Shown in pieces: positions 7,258-14,532 of a stretch of 22,940 nt of DNA. The notes beneath the pieces are model-generated. The model was not told the DNA's origin. It searched no databases and saw only the letters and a list, made by a program, of their open reading frames with translations. Each line of letters begins with the position of its first letter. Positions within the stretch are counted from its first letter, which is position 1. Made by a program: the position numbers and the translations under genes. The stretch is from positions 22,519-45,458 of the forward strand of contig CAJUFQ010000029.1 in the NCBI GenBank assembly GCA_910585625.1. The letters run 5' to 3'. Source of the DNA: an uncultured Lachnospiraceae bacterium (GTDB lineage: Bacteria > Bacillota > Clostridia > Lachnospirales > Lachnospiraceae).

Positions 7258-7286
7258 TTGAAAACGATGATAAGCTATGCTAAAAT
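7258..7286 (+). promoter_or_regulatory. Sigma-A promoter of mutM
   Basis: TTGAAA (7258-7263), a 17-base spacer and TAAAAT (7281-7286) with an upstream TGc extension lie about 120 bases before the mutM ATG. The same TGCTAAAAT box recurs twice in the 12214-12640 gap. Confidence 0.7.
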
Positions 7287-7406
7287 CTATCTCATCAAAT
7301 TTGGGACTTCCCTGACACCAGCAGTCCAATCAGCCGCAAATCCAAAACTATGACACGGAAAAAAGCCCAGCCTATTTCTACGAACAGGGAAAGGACGGTA
7401 GCACAG

Positions 7407-8231
7407 ATGCCAGAACTGCCAGAAGTTGAGACCATTAAGCGGGTAATTGAGCCGCAGATCAAAGGATGTACCATTGCAAAAGTAACCGTCCGCCGGCCAG
7501 AAGTTGTCGCACACCCTACCTCGGAAGAATTCTGCTCCTTGCTGGCCGGGCAGAAAGTAGCTTTCCTGGAGCGGAGGGGAAAATTCCTGAATGTTATATT
7601 AGGCAGCGGCGACCGCTTTATGCTCCACTTAAGAATGACCGGAGGGCTTTTGCTAGTTCCGCCCGATTACCCGGAAGAAAAACATACGCACATTATTTTT
7701 ATGATGGGAAACGGCCTGGAACTTCGCTTTTCTGACACCCGCCGTTTCGGAAGGTTTTGGTTCCTCAAGAAAGAAGAGGAAGATACCTACAGCGGGATTG
7801 ATAAGTTGGGGCTGGAACCGTTCGACGAGGGCCTGACTGCCGCATATCTCCAAACCCGTCTTGGAAAACGCAGGAAAGCAATCAAGGAATGCCTCTTAGA
7901 GCAAAGCGTCATTGCCGGAATCGGAAATATCTATTCTGACGAAATCCTTTTTACCGCGCGGATCCACCCCAAGCGTCCGGCGGAAAGCTTACATGCGGAG
8001 GAATGGCAGCGGCTTGCCGCTGTAATTCCCAAGCGCCTGTCCTATTTTATAGAAAAAAACGCAATTTCGCCTGAGGACTATTTAGCGAGCAAGGGCAAAG
8101 ACTACCGTAACACTCCTTTTCTGCAAGTTTACGGACATGGCGGAGAACCGTGTCCGAACTGTAAGGAGATTTTCCGCCGCACCGTAATCGGAGGGCGAAG
8201 CAGCGTATTCTGCCCCTCGTGCCAGCTATGA
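7407..8231 (+). CDS. mutM: Formamidopyrimidine-DNA glycosylase
   Basis: A 274-residue DNA repair enzyme that removes 8-oxoguanine and formamidopyrimidines and then nicks the strand by beta/delta elimination. The N-terminus PELPEVE supplies the catalytic proline (after Met removal) and glutamate. K59 in RRGKFL and DTRRFGRF (110-117) contact DNA. The helix-two-turn-helix holds GIGNIYSDEI (171-180). The C-terminal zinc finger has C249, C252, C269 and C272 with R264 in IGGRSS. The ATG at 7407 is chosen from the family N-terminus and an AAAGGA site. It is the only plus-strand gene in the left two thirds, with its own promoter and a shared terminator. Confidence 0.97.
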   Translation: MPELPEVETIKRVIEPQIKGCTIAKVTVRRPEVVAHPTSEEFCSLLAGQKVAFLERRGKFLNVILGSGDRFMLHLRMTGGLLLVPPDYPEEKHTHIIFMMGNGLELRFSDTRRFGRFWFLKKEEEDTYSGIDKLGLEPFDEGLTAAYLQTRLGKRRKAIKECLLEQSVIAGIGNIYSDEILFTARIHPKRPAESLHAEEWQRLAAVIPKRLSYFIEKNAISPEDYLASKGKDYRNTPFLQVYGHGGEPCPNCKEIFRRTVIGGRSSVFCPSCQL

Positions 8232-8301
8232 AGAAAGAGGGAAAGCCCATTTCAGCGTACTTCCCCCTAACCTTGAGGAGACTGGCTTGCCCTCTTTCTT
8301 C
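8230..8301. terminator. Convergent inverted repeat between mutM and the acidic secreted protein gene
   Basis: GAAGAAAGAGGG (8230-8241) and CCCTCTTTCTTC (8290-8301) are perfect 12-base inverted arms; AAGCC/GGCTT (8243-8247, 8284-8288) extends the stem inward after one mismatch. The pyrimidine-rich arms read as T-rich on either strand, which suits a bidirectional terminator for two genes that converge here. The mutM stop codon is partly inside the left arm. Confidence 0.6.
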
Positions 8302-8332
8302 CATGATATCTATTCTGATTTGTATATTTTCC

Positions 8333-9250
8333 TTACTTTAAATCTTCACTGCTGCAAAATCCCACATAGGCTTCTCCATCCTGGAAACACTGCACATAAT
8401 ACCATTTTTCCCCGCTCGTTTCGGTATAGTACCCATAGCAATGCACTTCTGCCTCTTCATCCATTTCCAGAATCTCTGCCTCCCCAATTCCCGCATCTAC
8501 ACGAAGCTGCGTTTTCTTGGCGGCAGCATATGTTCCGGCAATGGCGCTGTCCTTGGATGCCGCATAGCCTTTTACAACGGAATCTTTGCTTTGTGTCTTG
8601 GAAGACGCCGTCTCTATAGCTGCTGCGGCTGCTGCCTGTACATTGCCACTCTGGCCGTTCACTCCATCCTGCGCTGCTGCTTCTTGCGGCCCGCCCTCAT
8701 CCTCTGTACCATCGGCCACGCCGCAAACGCCTGCGACTTCTTCCTCACCGCAATCCTCTGCGTCTTCTGTCCCGTCGCTATTATCAGAGCCACCTTCCAA
8801 TCCACAGATTTGCACATAGCATTCGTCCCAGTATTCCTCATCTATATCCACACAGGTATCTTCTATGTCGACATCTGTAGCATCTCCTCCGTCAGAATCA
8901 ATCTCCCAGTCATCCGTCTCCTCCTCAGATTCGTCCTCCCGGGAATCTTCCCACTCAGATTCGTCCTCCCAGGAATCTTCCTCCTCAGATTCGTCCTCCC
9001 AGGAATCTTCCTCCTCAGATTCGTCCTCCCAGGAATCTTCCCACTCAGATTCATCCTCCCAGGAATCTTCCCACTCAGATTCGTCCTCCCAGGAATCTTC
9101 CCACTCAGATTCATCCGCTTCACAGGAATCTTCCGCTTCACACTCCTCCGGGACTGCGCTGCCTGTCCCGGCTGCAAATGCTGTATTCGGTGTAACTGCC
9201 AGCCCTAATGCCAACGCGCATGCCAATGCCTTATACCATTTCGTCTTCAT
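8333..9250 (-). CDS. Secreted acidic repeat protein with C-terminal SH3-like domain
   Basis: A 305-residue exported protein. A signal peptide ends near residue 26 (TAFAA). Residues about 46-112 consist of ten-residue repeats of the type DESEWEDSWE: three with W in position five, two with E, one with R replacing the second W. A Ser/Asp/Glu-rich segment with paired cysteines follows, then an Ala-rich linker and a C-terminal SH3b-like stretch (about 246-305, QLRVDAGIGEAEIL to YVGFCSSEDLK). The mature chain has ten cysteines, unusual for a Firmicute secreted protein. Function is unknown; metal or cation binding, or wall-associated display, would fit. The ATG follows GGAGGATACA. The 222 bases upstream hold no gene, and no clear promoter stands out. 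Confidence 0.82.
   Translation of the reverse strand: MKTKWYKALACALALGLAVTPNTAFAAGTGSAVPEECEAEDSCEADESEWEDSWEDESEWEDSWEDESEWEDSWEDESEEEDSWEDESEEEDSWEDESEWEDSREDESEEETDDWEIDSDGGDATDVDIEDTCVDIDEEYWDECYVQICGLEGGSDNSDGTEDAEDCGEEEVAGVCGVADGTEDEGGPQEAAAQDGVNGQSGNVQAAAAAAIETASSKTQSKDSVVKGYAASKDSAIAGTYAAAKKTQLRVDAGIGEAEILEMDEEAEVHCYGYYTETSGEKWYYVQCFQDGEAYVGFCSSEDLK
8925..9134. repeat. 30-base tandem repeat array inside the acidic protein gene
   Basis: TCAGAT recurs at 8925, 8955, 8985, 9015, 9045, 9075 and 9105, giving six full 30-base units and a final degenerate one with a six-base insertion. Units differ only at a few positions (for example cctcctc versus cccactc before TCAGAT). The units are contiguous, without spacers, so this is a coding minisatellite and not a CRISPR. 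Both strands stay open in extra frames across it, which produces spurious ORFs. Confidence 0.95.
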
Positions 9251-9472
9251 ATTGTATCCTCCAATCTGGTGTTGCTGAAACTATGTTACAAAACAAAAGA
9301 GTCTGGAAATTGGTAAAATGTTGCATTAATATTTATAAGTCGCGGAAATTTCTTCATTTTATCCGATTTCCTAAACACTTCCTGTCGTTATATTCGCATT
9401 TCATCTGCATATGTCACGCAGCATTTCAAATTTTTCCTGGCCAGCCATTTGGTCTCCTCACAAACCTCTTCC

Positions 9473-9898
9473 TTATTCCCTCTCTTTCAGCTTTTCATTC
9501 ATCCGCTTCGCCTCCTGACTCTGTGAAAAGTAACAAACCAAGTACACTGCCGCATAGACGAATATGATAGCCAGCTCCATCCCCAGCACCTGCCAGCCAT
9601 TGTGGAAAGAAAACCAGCCATACCAAAAACCACAGCCCAGGACTGCTGCATTTACATAGGCAAAATAAAGGATTGTGCGAATCAGCATCGAATTCCTGGA
9701 TACTTCTCTCCCTCCCTCCAGAGGGATGATAATGCTGCCCAAAGCGCAGACAGCCGCTAGAAACAATATCTGCCACAGGATATCTGCATGGAGTTCCAAA
9801 TCCCATCCGTAAAATATAGGAATATATACGGCTGTCACAAACAATATGCCGGCAGCAATCTTTTCAAAAAATGATACCATAGATTCCAGACGTTTCAT
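9473..9898 (-). CDS. DUF3021-like membrane protein paired with LytTR regulator
   Basis: A 141-residue protein with four membrane helices (about 11-29, 38-56, 70-93, 102-122) and a charged C-terminus (SQSQEAKRMNEKLKERE). Size, topology and the position right after a LytTR gene match the DUF3021 family. In streptococcal LytTR regulatory systems (HdrRM, BrsRM) the small membrane partner holds the regulator inactive, and the same role is inferred here. The ATG at 9896-9898 is eight bases after AAAGGAG; a GTG two codons earlier is too close to that site. It lies 34 bases after the LytTR gene. Confidence 0.7.
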   Translation of the reverse strand: MKRLESMVSFFEKIAAGILFVTAVYIPIFYGWDLELHADILWQILFLAAVCALGSIIIPLEGGREVSRNSMLIRTILYFAYVNAAVLGCGFWYGWFSFHNGWQVLGMELAIIFVYAAVYLVCYFSQSQEAKRMNEKLKERE

Positions 9899-9932
9899 TT
9901 TCACTGCTCCTTTCCTGAATTGAGGCCGCCCT

Positions 9933-10370
9933 CTATACGCCCAAATTTTCTTTCAGCAATCCCACATACTGTCGGGAGATGATTACCTTCTCCCCATTTT
10001 TCAGCAAAGCTTCGTACCGCCCGCCAAATGCCGGCGTCAGGCTCTTTATCTGATTCACATTCAGTATGACGGACTTGGAGACTCTCACAAATATCCACCC
10101 CGGCAGCTCGTCCATCAGCTCATAGAGCTTGCTTTTCACCAGATAGACTTCAGATTTGCAATATGCAAAGACCTTCTGATCCACAGATTCAAAATAGAAT
10201 ACTTCCCCCTGATCAATGAAAAACATTCCGCCATCCTTATAAGCCGTCAGCTTACCGCCGCCCTGCTTTAGACGGTTAATCAACTTTACCATATTGTCAT
10301 CCAGGGAGCGGCATTTCAGGATAACTTCTTCTTCTTCCCCTTCACCGATATCCACGATAGTCACTTTCAT
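9933..10370 (-). CDS. LytTR-family DNA-binding regulator
   Basis: A 145-residue regulator without a receiver domain. The N-terminal about 40 residues are a short acidic segment. The LytTR DNA-binding domain (about 42-145) shows FYFESVDQKVFAYCKSEVY, FVRVSKSVILNVNQIKSL and LLKNGEKVIISRQYV, the typical blocks of the family. It lies 15 bases downstream of the ABC permease and 34 upstream of the DUF3021-like gene. Such stand-alone LytTR plus membrane-partner pairs commonly regulate their own operon, here probably the ABC exporter. The start has an AGGAG site. Confidence 0.93.
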   Translation of the reverse strand: MKVTIVDIGEGEEEEVILKCRSLDDNMVKLINRLKQGGGKLTAYKDGGMFFIDQGEVFYFESVDQKVFAYCKSEVYLVKSKLYELMDELPGWIFVRVSKSVILNVNQIKSLTPAFGGRYEALLKNGEKVIISRQYVGLLKENLGV

Positions 10371-10385
10371 GATATAACTCCTGTC

Positions 10386-11300
10386 TTAGCAATCGCTGAC
10401 GCTCTTTTGCTTCTGCACGATTATAATGATTATAAATGCCAGTATAGCACATCCTGCCAGAAATAACACCTGAAAGGAAGATGATGCCAACGCTTCCCCC
10501 ATTTTCACCTTGATTCCCATATATTCTTTATACTCTGACATCACTTGTCCCGGCAGGCCGGAAAATGTCTTTTTCAAAGCCTCTTCACAGCACACCTCAC
10601 GCATAAGGGATGCCCCGTGGAGGATTGGGATATATTTCAAGACAGTCGCGACCCCTTCCGGCAGAAAGCCCATCGGAAGGTAGATTGCCCCTACAAACCC
10701 AACCAGCGTTCCCACTACGGTTGCCAGCCCTGACCATGCGCTGCTGCTTCTGACAAAAAGCGCAAGCAGATACATAATAATCGAAAAAATACATACGTTC
10801 AGTATTATGAGCAGGAAAATCTTCCCTAGGGCCTCTGCACCCAATATGGTTCCGCCTGTGGCTGTAATGTAACAGAGAGCAACGCCAAGTGTCAGCACGC
10901 ACATGAAAATGCCGATAACCACGGCTGACGCCACATAGGAGAGGGCGATGACGCTGCGGCTGACTGGCGCGCAATAAAAGCTGGCCAGCTTTCCCTCCGA
11001 GATATCCGCCACCCGGCTGCCGATGACCGACAGCGTGACTGTAACCGCATTTACCACAAGGATTCCCGCCAAAGTCCAATACTGCACCAATTCCCTGGCA
11101 TGTTCCCGATCCAAGCCGACGTCCCGCATTCCACCATATTGTTCCAGCAATTCTATCACATTTTCTTCATTCATATTTCCAAGAAATACGCCCATCAGCA
11201 TCAACACGATAAGCATGGCAAGCAGAGAAAAAAATACCGCCGCGCGATCCCTTAAGAATACCAGGCAATTCCGCTTTGTCAGATTAGCAAACTTTTTCAT
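10386..11300 (-). CDS. ABC-2 type transporter permease
   Basis: A 304-residue six-helix permease of the ABC-2 (drug/antibiotic export) type. Helices are visible near 23-41, 79-97, 118-146, 163-185, 194-216 and 276-297. A long extracytoplasmic loop lies between the first two, and the segment GFLPEGVATVLKYIPILHGASLMRE is typical of the family before its last part. The ATG at 11298-11300 is preferred because GGAGG is six bases upstream; an ATG two codons earlier directly abuts that site. It overlaps the ATPase gene by 17 bases, so the pair is translationally coupled. The substrate is unknown; a lipid, peptide or drug is possible. Confidence 0.9.
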   Translation of the reverse strand: MKKFANLTKRNCLVFLRDRAAVFFSLLAMLIVLMLMGVFLGNMNEENVIELLEQYGGMRDVGLDREHARELVQYWTLAGILVVNAVTVTLSVIGSRVADISEGKLASFYCAPVSRSVIALSYVASAVVIGIFMCVLTLGVALCYITATGGTILGAEALGKIFLLIILNVCIFSIIMYLLALFVRSSSAWSGLATVVGTLVGFVGAIYLPMGFLPEGVATVLKYIPILHGASLMREVCCEEALKKTFSGLPGQVMSEYKEYMGIKVKMGEALASSSFQVLFLAGCAILAFIIIIIVQKQKSVSDC

Positions 11301-12213
11301 TCCCATCCTCCTTCGTCACATTCAAAAACACGTCGTCCATTGTTCCCTGGATTACTTCAAACCCATGCAGCATCTCCTTCATCTTATCCAGCAACGGCAG
11401 GGTTTCCATGGTACTGCCTATTTTGAGCATGATTCCCTCTTCACGAGCATCATATGCAAGCCCGGCATCCGCCAGGAAATTCTGTACCGCCTGCCAGCTT
11501 TCCTTCTTAGGGATTAAATATAACTTATCTTTGGCATATGTTTCCTTCAAGGCAAACGGCGTCCCATATTCCACGAAATGCCCATGGCTCATGATGCCGA
11601 TATGGTCTGCCTTTGCCGCCTCTTCCATGTAATGGGTTGTCAGGAATACGGTCATCCCCATTTCTTTCTGTAAGGTATGCACGGTCTTCCATACGCTCTT
11701 TCTTGTCGCCGGGTCAAGGCCCGTTGTCGGCTCATCCAAAAACAGGATATCTGGCGTGTGCATCAGTGCGCGCGCAATCTCGCACCTCCTTTTCTGTCCA
11801 CCGGATAATTTCCCAAAAGGACGTTTCAGCACATCCCGAAGCTCCAGGATTTCTGTGACGTAAGCAAGATTTTCCTTCAGCTTCTGGCTATTGGGCTCAT
11901 ACAAGCTGCCGCGCAGCATCAGGTTTTCCCTGACCGTCAGCATCTTATCCAGGCAGTTTCCTTGATAGACCACGCCGATATGATTCTTGATCGCTTCATT
12001 TTCTTTTCCAAGTTCCTTGCCGTTTATCCACGCTTTGCCGTCCGTGGGTTCCAGCAAGGTACAAAGCATATTGATAGTCGTTGATTTGCCTGCCCCATTG
12101 ACGCCCAAAAACCCGAAGAATTCGCCCTGTGCCACGGAAAAGCTGATGTCATCCACTGCCTTGACATCCTTATAATACTTTTTCAGATGTTTTACTTTAA
12201 TTGCCTCATCCAT
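11284..12213 (-). CDS. ABC transporter ATP-binding protein (DrrA/CcmA-like export type)
   Basis: A 309-residue ATPase with all motifs: Walker A GVNGAGKST (37-45), Q-loop VVYQ (81-84), signature LSGGQ (136-140), Walker B ILFLDE (156-161), and switch H194 in LTTHYMEEA. The C-terminal about 85 residues form the extra domain of DrrA-type exporters. It opens the cassette ATPase - permease - LytTR - DUF3021 and is paired with the overlapping permease. The ATG follows AAGGGAGGG, and a 7-base inverted repeat abuts that ribosome site at 12229-12249. Confidence 0.95.
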   Translation of the reverse strand: MDEAIKVKHLKKYYKDVKAVDDISFSVAQGEFFGFLGVNGAGKSTTINMLCTLLEPTDGKAWINGKELGKENEAIKNHIGVVYQGNCLDKMLTVRENLMLRGSLYEPNSQKLKENLAYVTEILELRDVLKRPFGKLSGGQKRRCEIARALMHTPDILFLDEPTTGLDPATRKSVWKTVHTLQKEMGMTVFLTTHYMEEAAKADHIGIMSHGHFVEYGTPFALKETYAKDKLYLIPKKESWQAVQNFLADAGLAYDAREEGIMLKIGSTMETLPLLDKMKEMLHGFEVIQGTMDDVFLNVTKEDGNEKVC

Positions 12214-12640
12214 TCATTTCCCTCCCTTAGAAACTGTCCAAAAGTTTCTTAACTGCTCTTTTACACAAAAACAAAATTGCCTTCCATTGACCGGCTTTAC
12301 CGGCAACGCTTATGCTTACTTTAACAGACTGGGCTGGTTATGCAAGTATCAGGCTGGTGAAATGCACTAGGAAATGGGTAAGATGCTAAAATAAGAATGT
12401 AAATATTATCTGTTGTATAAATTCAAATATCGGCAAGTAAAAAAGCATAGGCTTTCACTATAACGCACAAAATAAAACCATTACTTCACGGAAGAAATAA
12501 AGAATGCTAAAATGAATCTATCTTTGCCATGCCAGAACTACTTGCATGAAACGCTCCCGATGCAAGTCCGTTCTCCCTGACATTTATATCTGAAGGACAT
12601 GAAAGGATGTTCTTCTAATGGCGAATATGAAAATACTATT
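12214..12640. other. Gene-poor stretch between the ABC cassette and the transport operon
   Basis: No gene of normal size is visible in these 427 bases. It holds the inverted repeat at 12229-12249, a possible weak minus-strand promoter TTGCAT-N16-TAAAGT (12319-12346), and two copies of TGCTAAAAT on the plus strand (12384-12392, 12505-12513). The second is preceded by TTCACG at 17 bases. There is also a perfect CTTGCAT/ATGCAAG inverted repeat (12541-12566) and a small minus-strand hairpin AAAGC/GCTTT with extra Ts (12439-12455) that could end the transport operon. A 15-codon plus-strand reading frame starts at 12618. The stretch is more AT-rich than its neighbours. Confidence 0.5.
12229..12249 (-). 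promoter_or_regulatory. Inverted repeat next to the ribosome site of the ABC ATPase
   Basis: AGAAACT (12243-12249 read on minus) and AGTTTCT (12229-12235) form a perfect seven-pair stem with a seven-base loop that ends directly before the AAGGGAGGG ribosome site. Two half-sites resembling the LytTR box (GCAGTTAAG and ACAGTTTCT, each one position off the common pattern) lie 19 bases apart here, slightly less than the usual spacing of about 21. It may be an RNA hairpin or an operator of the cassette's own LytTR protein. Confidence 0.35.
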
Positions 12641-13306
12641 CTACATGAAATCACTTAAGAAATAGTTCCACTGCATCAGATACCAAATCTGCCTGCCGGC
12701 CGACGCCCACAGCTCCCTCCACCCTTCCATATCCGACCATTTCCCTGGCAGGAGCCATACCGGAACTTTTCCTGTACCGGGAACAATGAATGCCTCAAGA
12801 TATAATGTGCAGGCAATTATAGTTAACAGATATGCCCATGTACTTGCCTGCCGTTTCTTATAAAAATAAAAACAAACTGCCAGCAGGCTAAAACAAAGAG
12901 CCATTACCACAAGGCAAACTGCCCACTTTAACAGGTTCACGTCCAGTTCCAGTTCGCTGCCTGAGAATATCCTTTGCGCGTCACGGTAATTAAATGCCGT
13001 AATTCCCCTGACCGCAACTGCTGCCTTCCGATGCTGCAAGCCGTCCGCACCTTTGCCATTTCCCCAATCCGCGTATCTATTTTCTGCAACCGCACCTTTT
13101 TGGCTGCAAACCTCGCGGCTGAACGCATAATTGCCTGCCTCCTCTGCCGCTTCTTTCGCCAGTTCCGCATCCGGGTAAATATATAGGAGGTCTATCCCAC
13201 ACTGTGCCAGCTTCTGATAGCAGGCATAAGCATTAAAATAGCCAGATGCCAGCAGAATCACCAGGACAGACGCTCCTATGCGCCTCCATTGCCCGCCTTT
13301 GTTCAT
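12641..13306 (-). CDS. Membrane protein of unknown function, last gene of the transport operon
   Basis: A 221-residue protein I do not recognise. An N-terminal hydrophobic segment (about 11-29) is followed by an extracytoplasmic region of roughly 95 residues with two Cys (C33, C36 after the helix region is entered). Two strong helices come next (about 126-149 and 156-176) and then a Trp-rich tail (VPVWLLPGKWSDMEGW, WYLMQWNYF). The layout, one helix then an external domain then two further helices, superficially recalls a reduced MacB/FtsX-type permease, but no sequence motif supports this. Its ATG overlaps the stop of the adaptor gene in an ATGA junction, so it is translated together with it and probably acts with it. 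Confidence 0.75.
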   Translation of the reverse strand: MNKGGQWRRIGASVLVILLASGYFNAYACYQKLAQCGIDLLYIYPDAELAKEAAEEAGNYAFSREVCSQKGAVAENRYADWGNGKGADGLQHRKAAVAVRGITAFNYRDAQRIFSGSELELDVNLLKWAVCLVVMALCFSLLAVCFYFYKKRQASTWAYLLTIIACTLYLEAFIVPGTGKVPVWLLPGKWSDMEGWRELWASAGRQIWYLMQWNYFLSDFM

Positions 13307-14523
13307 TCCTCGATAATCCGTACCCGTTCCCCCTCCCTTATCTCTTTGCCGGCATGAATTACAATCTTATCATGCCCTGATACATTCCCTTTGACAGCCG
13401 CATATTCTCCATTCTCTTCAAGCAACGTTACTGGCACATGCCTGGCGACCGACCGCAATCCCAGGATTGTCTGCTCTTCCAGTATCTCAATCACATAATG
13501 CCCGGAACGTCCGCTGTAGATTGCAGAAAGCGGAATACATTGCTTATATTTCTGGCTAGTTTGGGAGAAACGTAACACAGCGTTTCCCGTCCGGGTCACA
13601 GAAGCAGACGAAATCTTTGCAGTGACCCGGCGACCGCCATCCTCACCATCCGTAACCTTACGGATGGCCACTCCTTCTGTAACAGTCACGCCATCCGGCA
13701 ATTCCAGGCTGCATTCTGTCCCTTCTTCCGCAAATAAATAATCTTCCTCCTCCAGAAGCCCTTCAAACCAGAAGGGCTGGCTGAAATCCTCCAGAACCAT
13801 TGCCGGTTCCGGCGTGACAATGCTTCCTACAGACACGCTGCAATCACTGACCCGCCCATCAATTTCTGCATATATTTGCCCTCTTTCATCCTTTAAGGCG
13901 TATAATTTCTCTAATAATCTCTGTAGATCTTCCCGATCCATCCGCAACAGGGAGGCAGAATTATCCTTCCTTGGTTCCAAATCCCCCATTTCTGATTCTC
14001 CCGCTCCTAAATTCTTTTCTTCCGAATAAGCCAGATTGCCTTGGTCTGCCGTCACTGCCAACACGCCGTCCCCATTTACGCCTTTCCCCGACATCGCTGC
14101 ATTCCGTTCCCACTGCTTTATTTGCTGCTGATAGGCCCCTTCAATGTCCGCTATCTGTAAATCATATTTGCGGATTTCGCGCTCTGTTTGTCCGATTTTT
14201 TCTTCCAAGTCAGCGAGGTCTACAGAAAAGAGCAAGTCCCCTCTCTTCACAATATCATGTTTCTGCACACAGACTTTCCCGACACGAAGGTTCTCCAGGC
14301 AGTATACGGCACGCTTCCCTTCTGTAATAATCTGCCCTTCTACCTCTAACGGATATGACAGCTCCATCGGCGCAAAAGCCCCCAGCACAACTTGTGGAAC
14401 CATCAAAGAATCTGCGGCCCTAGAAATGACTGTCATTACCGCCATGAGAGTCATAAACAGGAAAAAAGCATTATTTTTGCCATTCCAGGCAGCTTGCCCG
14501 GCACGTTTTATGAATGAAACCAT
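13303..14523 (-). CDS. Membrane-fusion/periplasmic-adaptor-like protein (HlyD/RND adaptor type)
   Basis: A 406-residue protein with one N-terminal membrane anchor (about 18-37). A first lipoyl/barrel-sandwich half follows (VEGQIITEGKR to VKRGDLLFSVDL), then a coiled-coil hairpin region (about 103-140 and 190-215) interrupted by a Gly/Ser/Asp-rich insert. A second lipoyl half (IYAEIDGRVSDCSVSVGSIV) and beta-barrel repeats complete it. This order is that of adaptors that bridge inner-membrane transporters to outer components; in Gram-positives they pair with MacB-type exporters. No exporter or ATPase follows here. The ATG at 14521-14523 is preferred over a GTG two codons earlier because AGGGGG is five bases upstream of it. 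It lies nine bases after the permease gene. Confidence 0.85.
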   Translation of the reverse strand: MVSFIKRAGQAAWNGKNNAFFLFMTLMAVMTVISRAADSLMVPQVVLGAFAPMELSYPLEVEGQIITEGKRAVYCLENLRVGKVCVQKHDIVKRGDLLFSVDLADLEEKIGQTEREIRKYDLQIADIEGAYQQQIKQWERNAAMSGKGVNGDGVLAVTADQGNLAYSEEKNLGAGESEMGDLEPRKDNSASLLRMDREDLQRLLEKLYALKDERGQIYAEIDGRVSDCSVSVGSIVTPEPAMVLEDFSQPFWFEGLLEEEDYLFAEEGTECSLELPDGVTVTEGVAIRKVTDGEDGGRRVTAKISSASVTRTGNAVLRFSQTSQKYKQCIPLSAIYSGRSGHYVIEILEEQTILGLRSVARHVPVTLLEENGEYAAVKGNVSGHDKIVIHAGKEIREGERVRIIEE

Positions 14524-14532
14524 ATCCACCCC

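Noticed and set aside
8925..9134. Regular 30-base repeats as a CRISPR array
   Set aside because: The units are directly adjacent with no spacers, lie inside a gene and have no cas genes nearby.
8441..9278. Long plus-strand reading frames and a second minus-strand frame (8863-9177) across the repeat array
   Set aside because: They arise because a 30-base repeat without stops stays open in several frames. They lack ribosome sites and give low-complexity Ser- or Arg/Lys-rich products, while the 8333-9250 frame has a signal peptide and a folded end.
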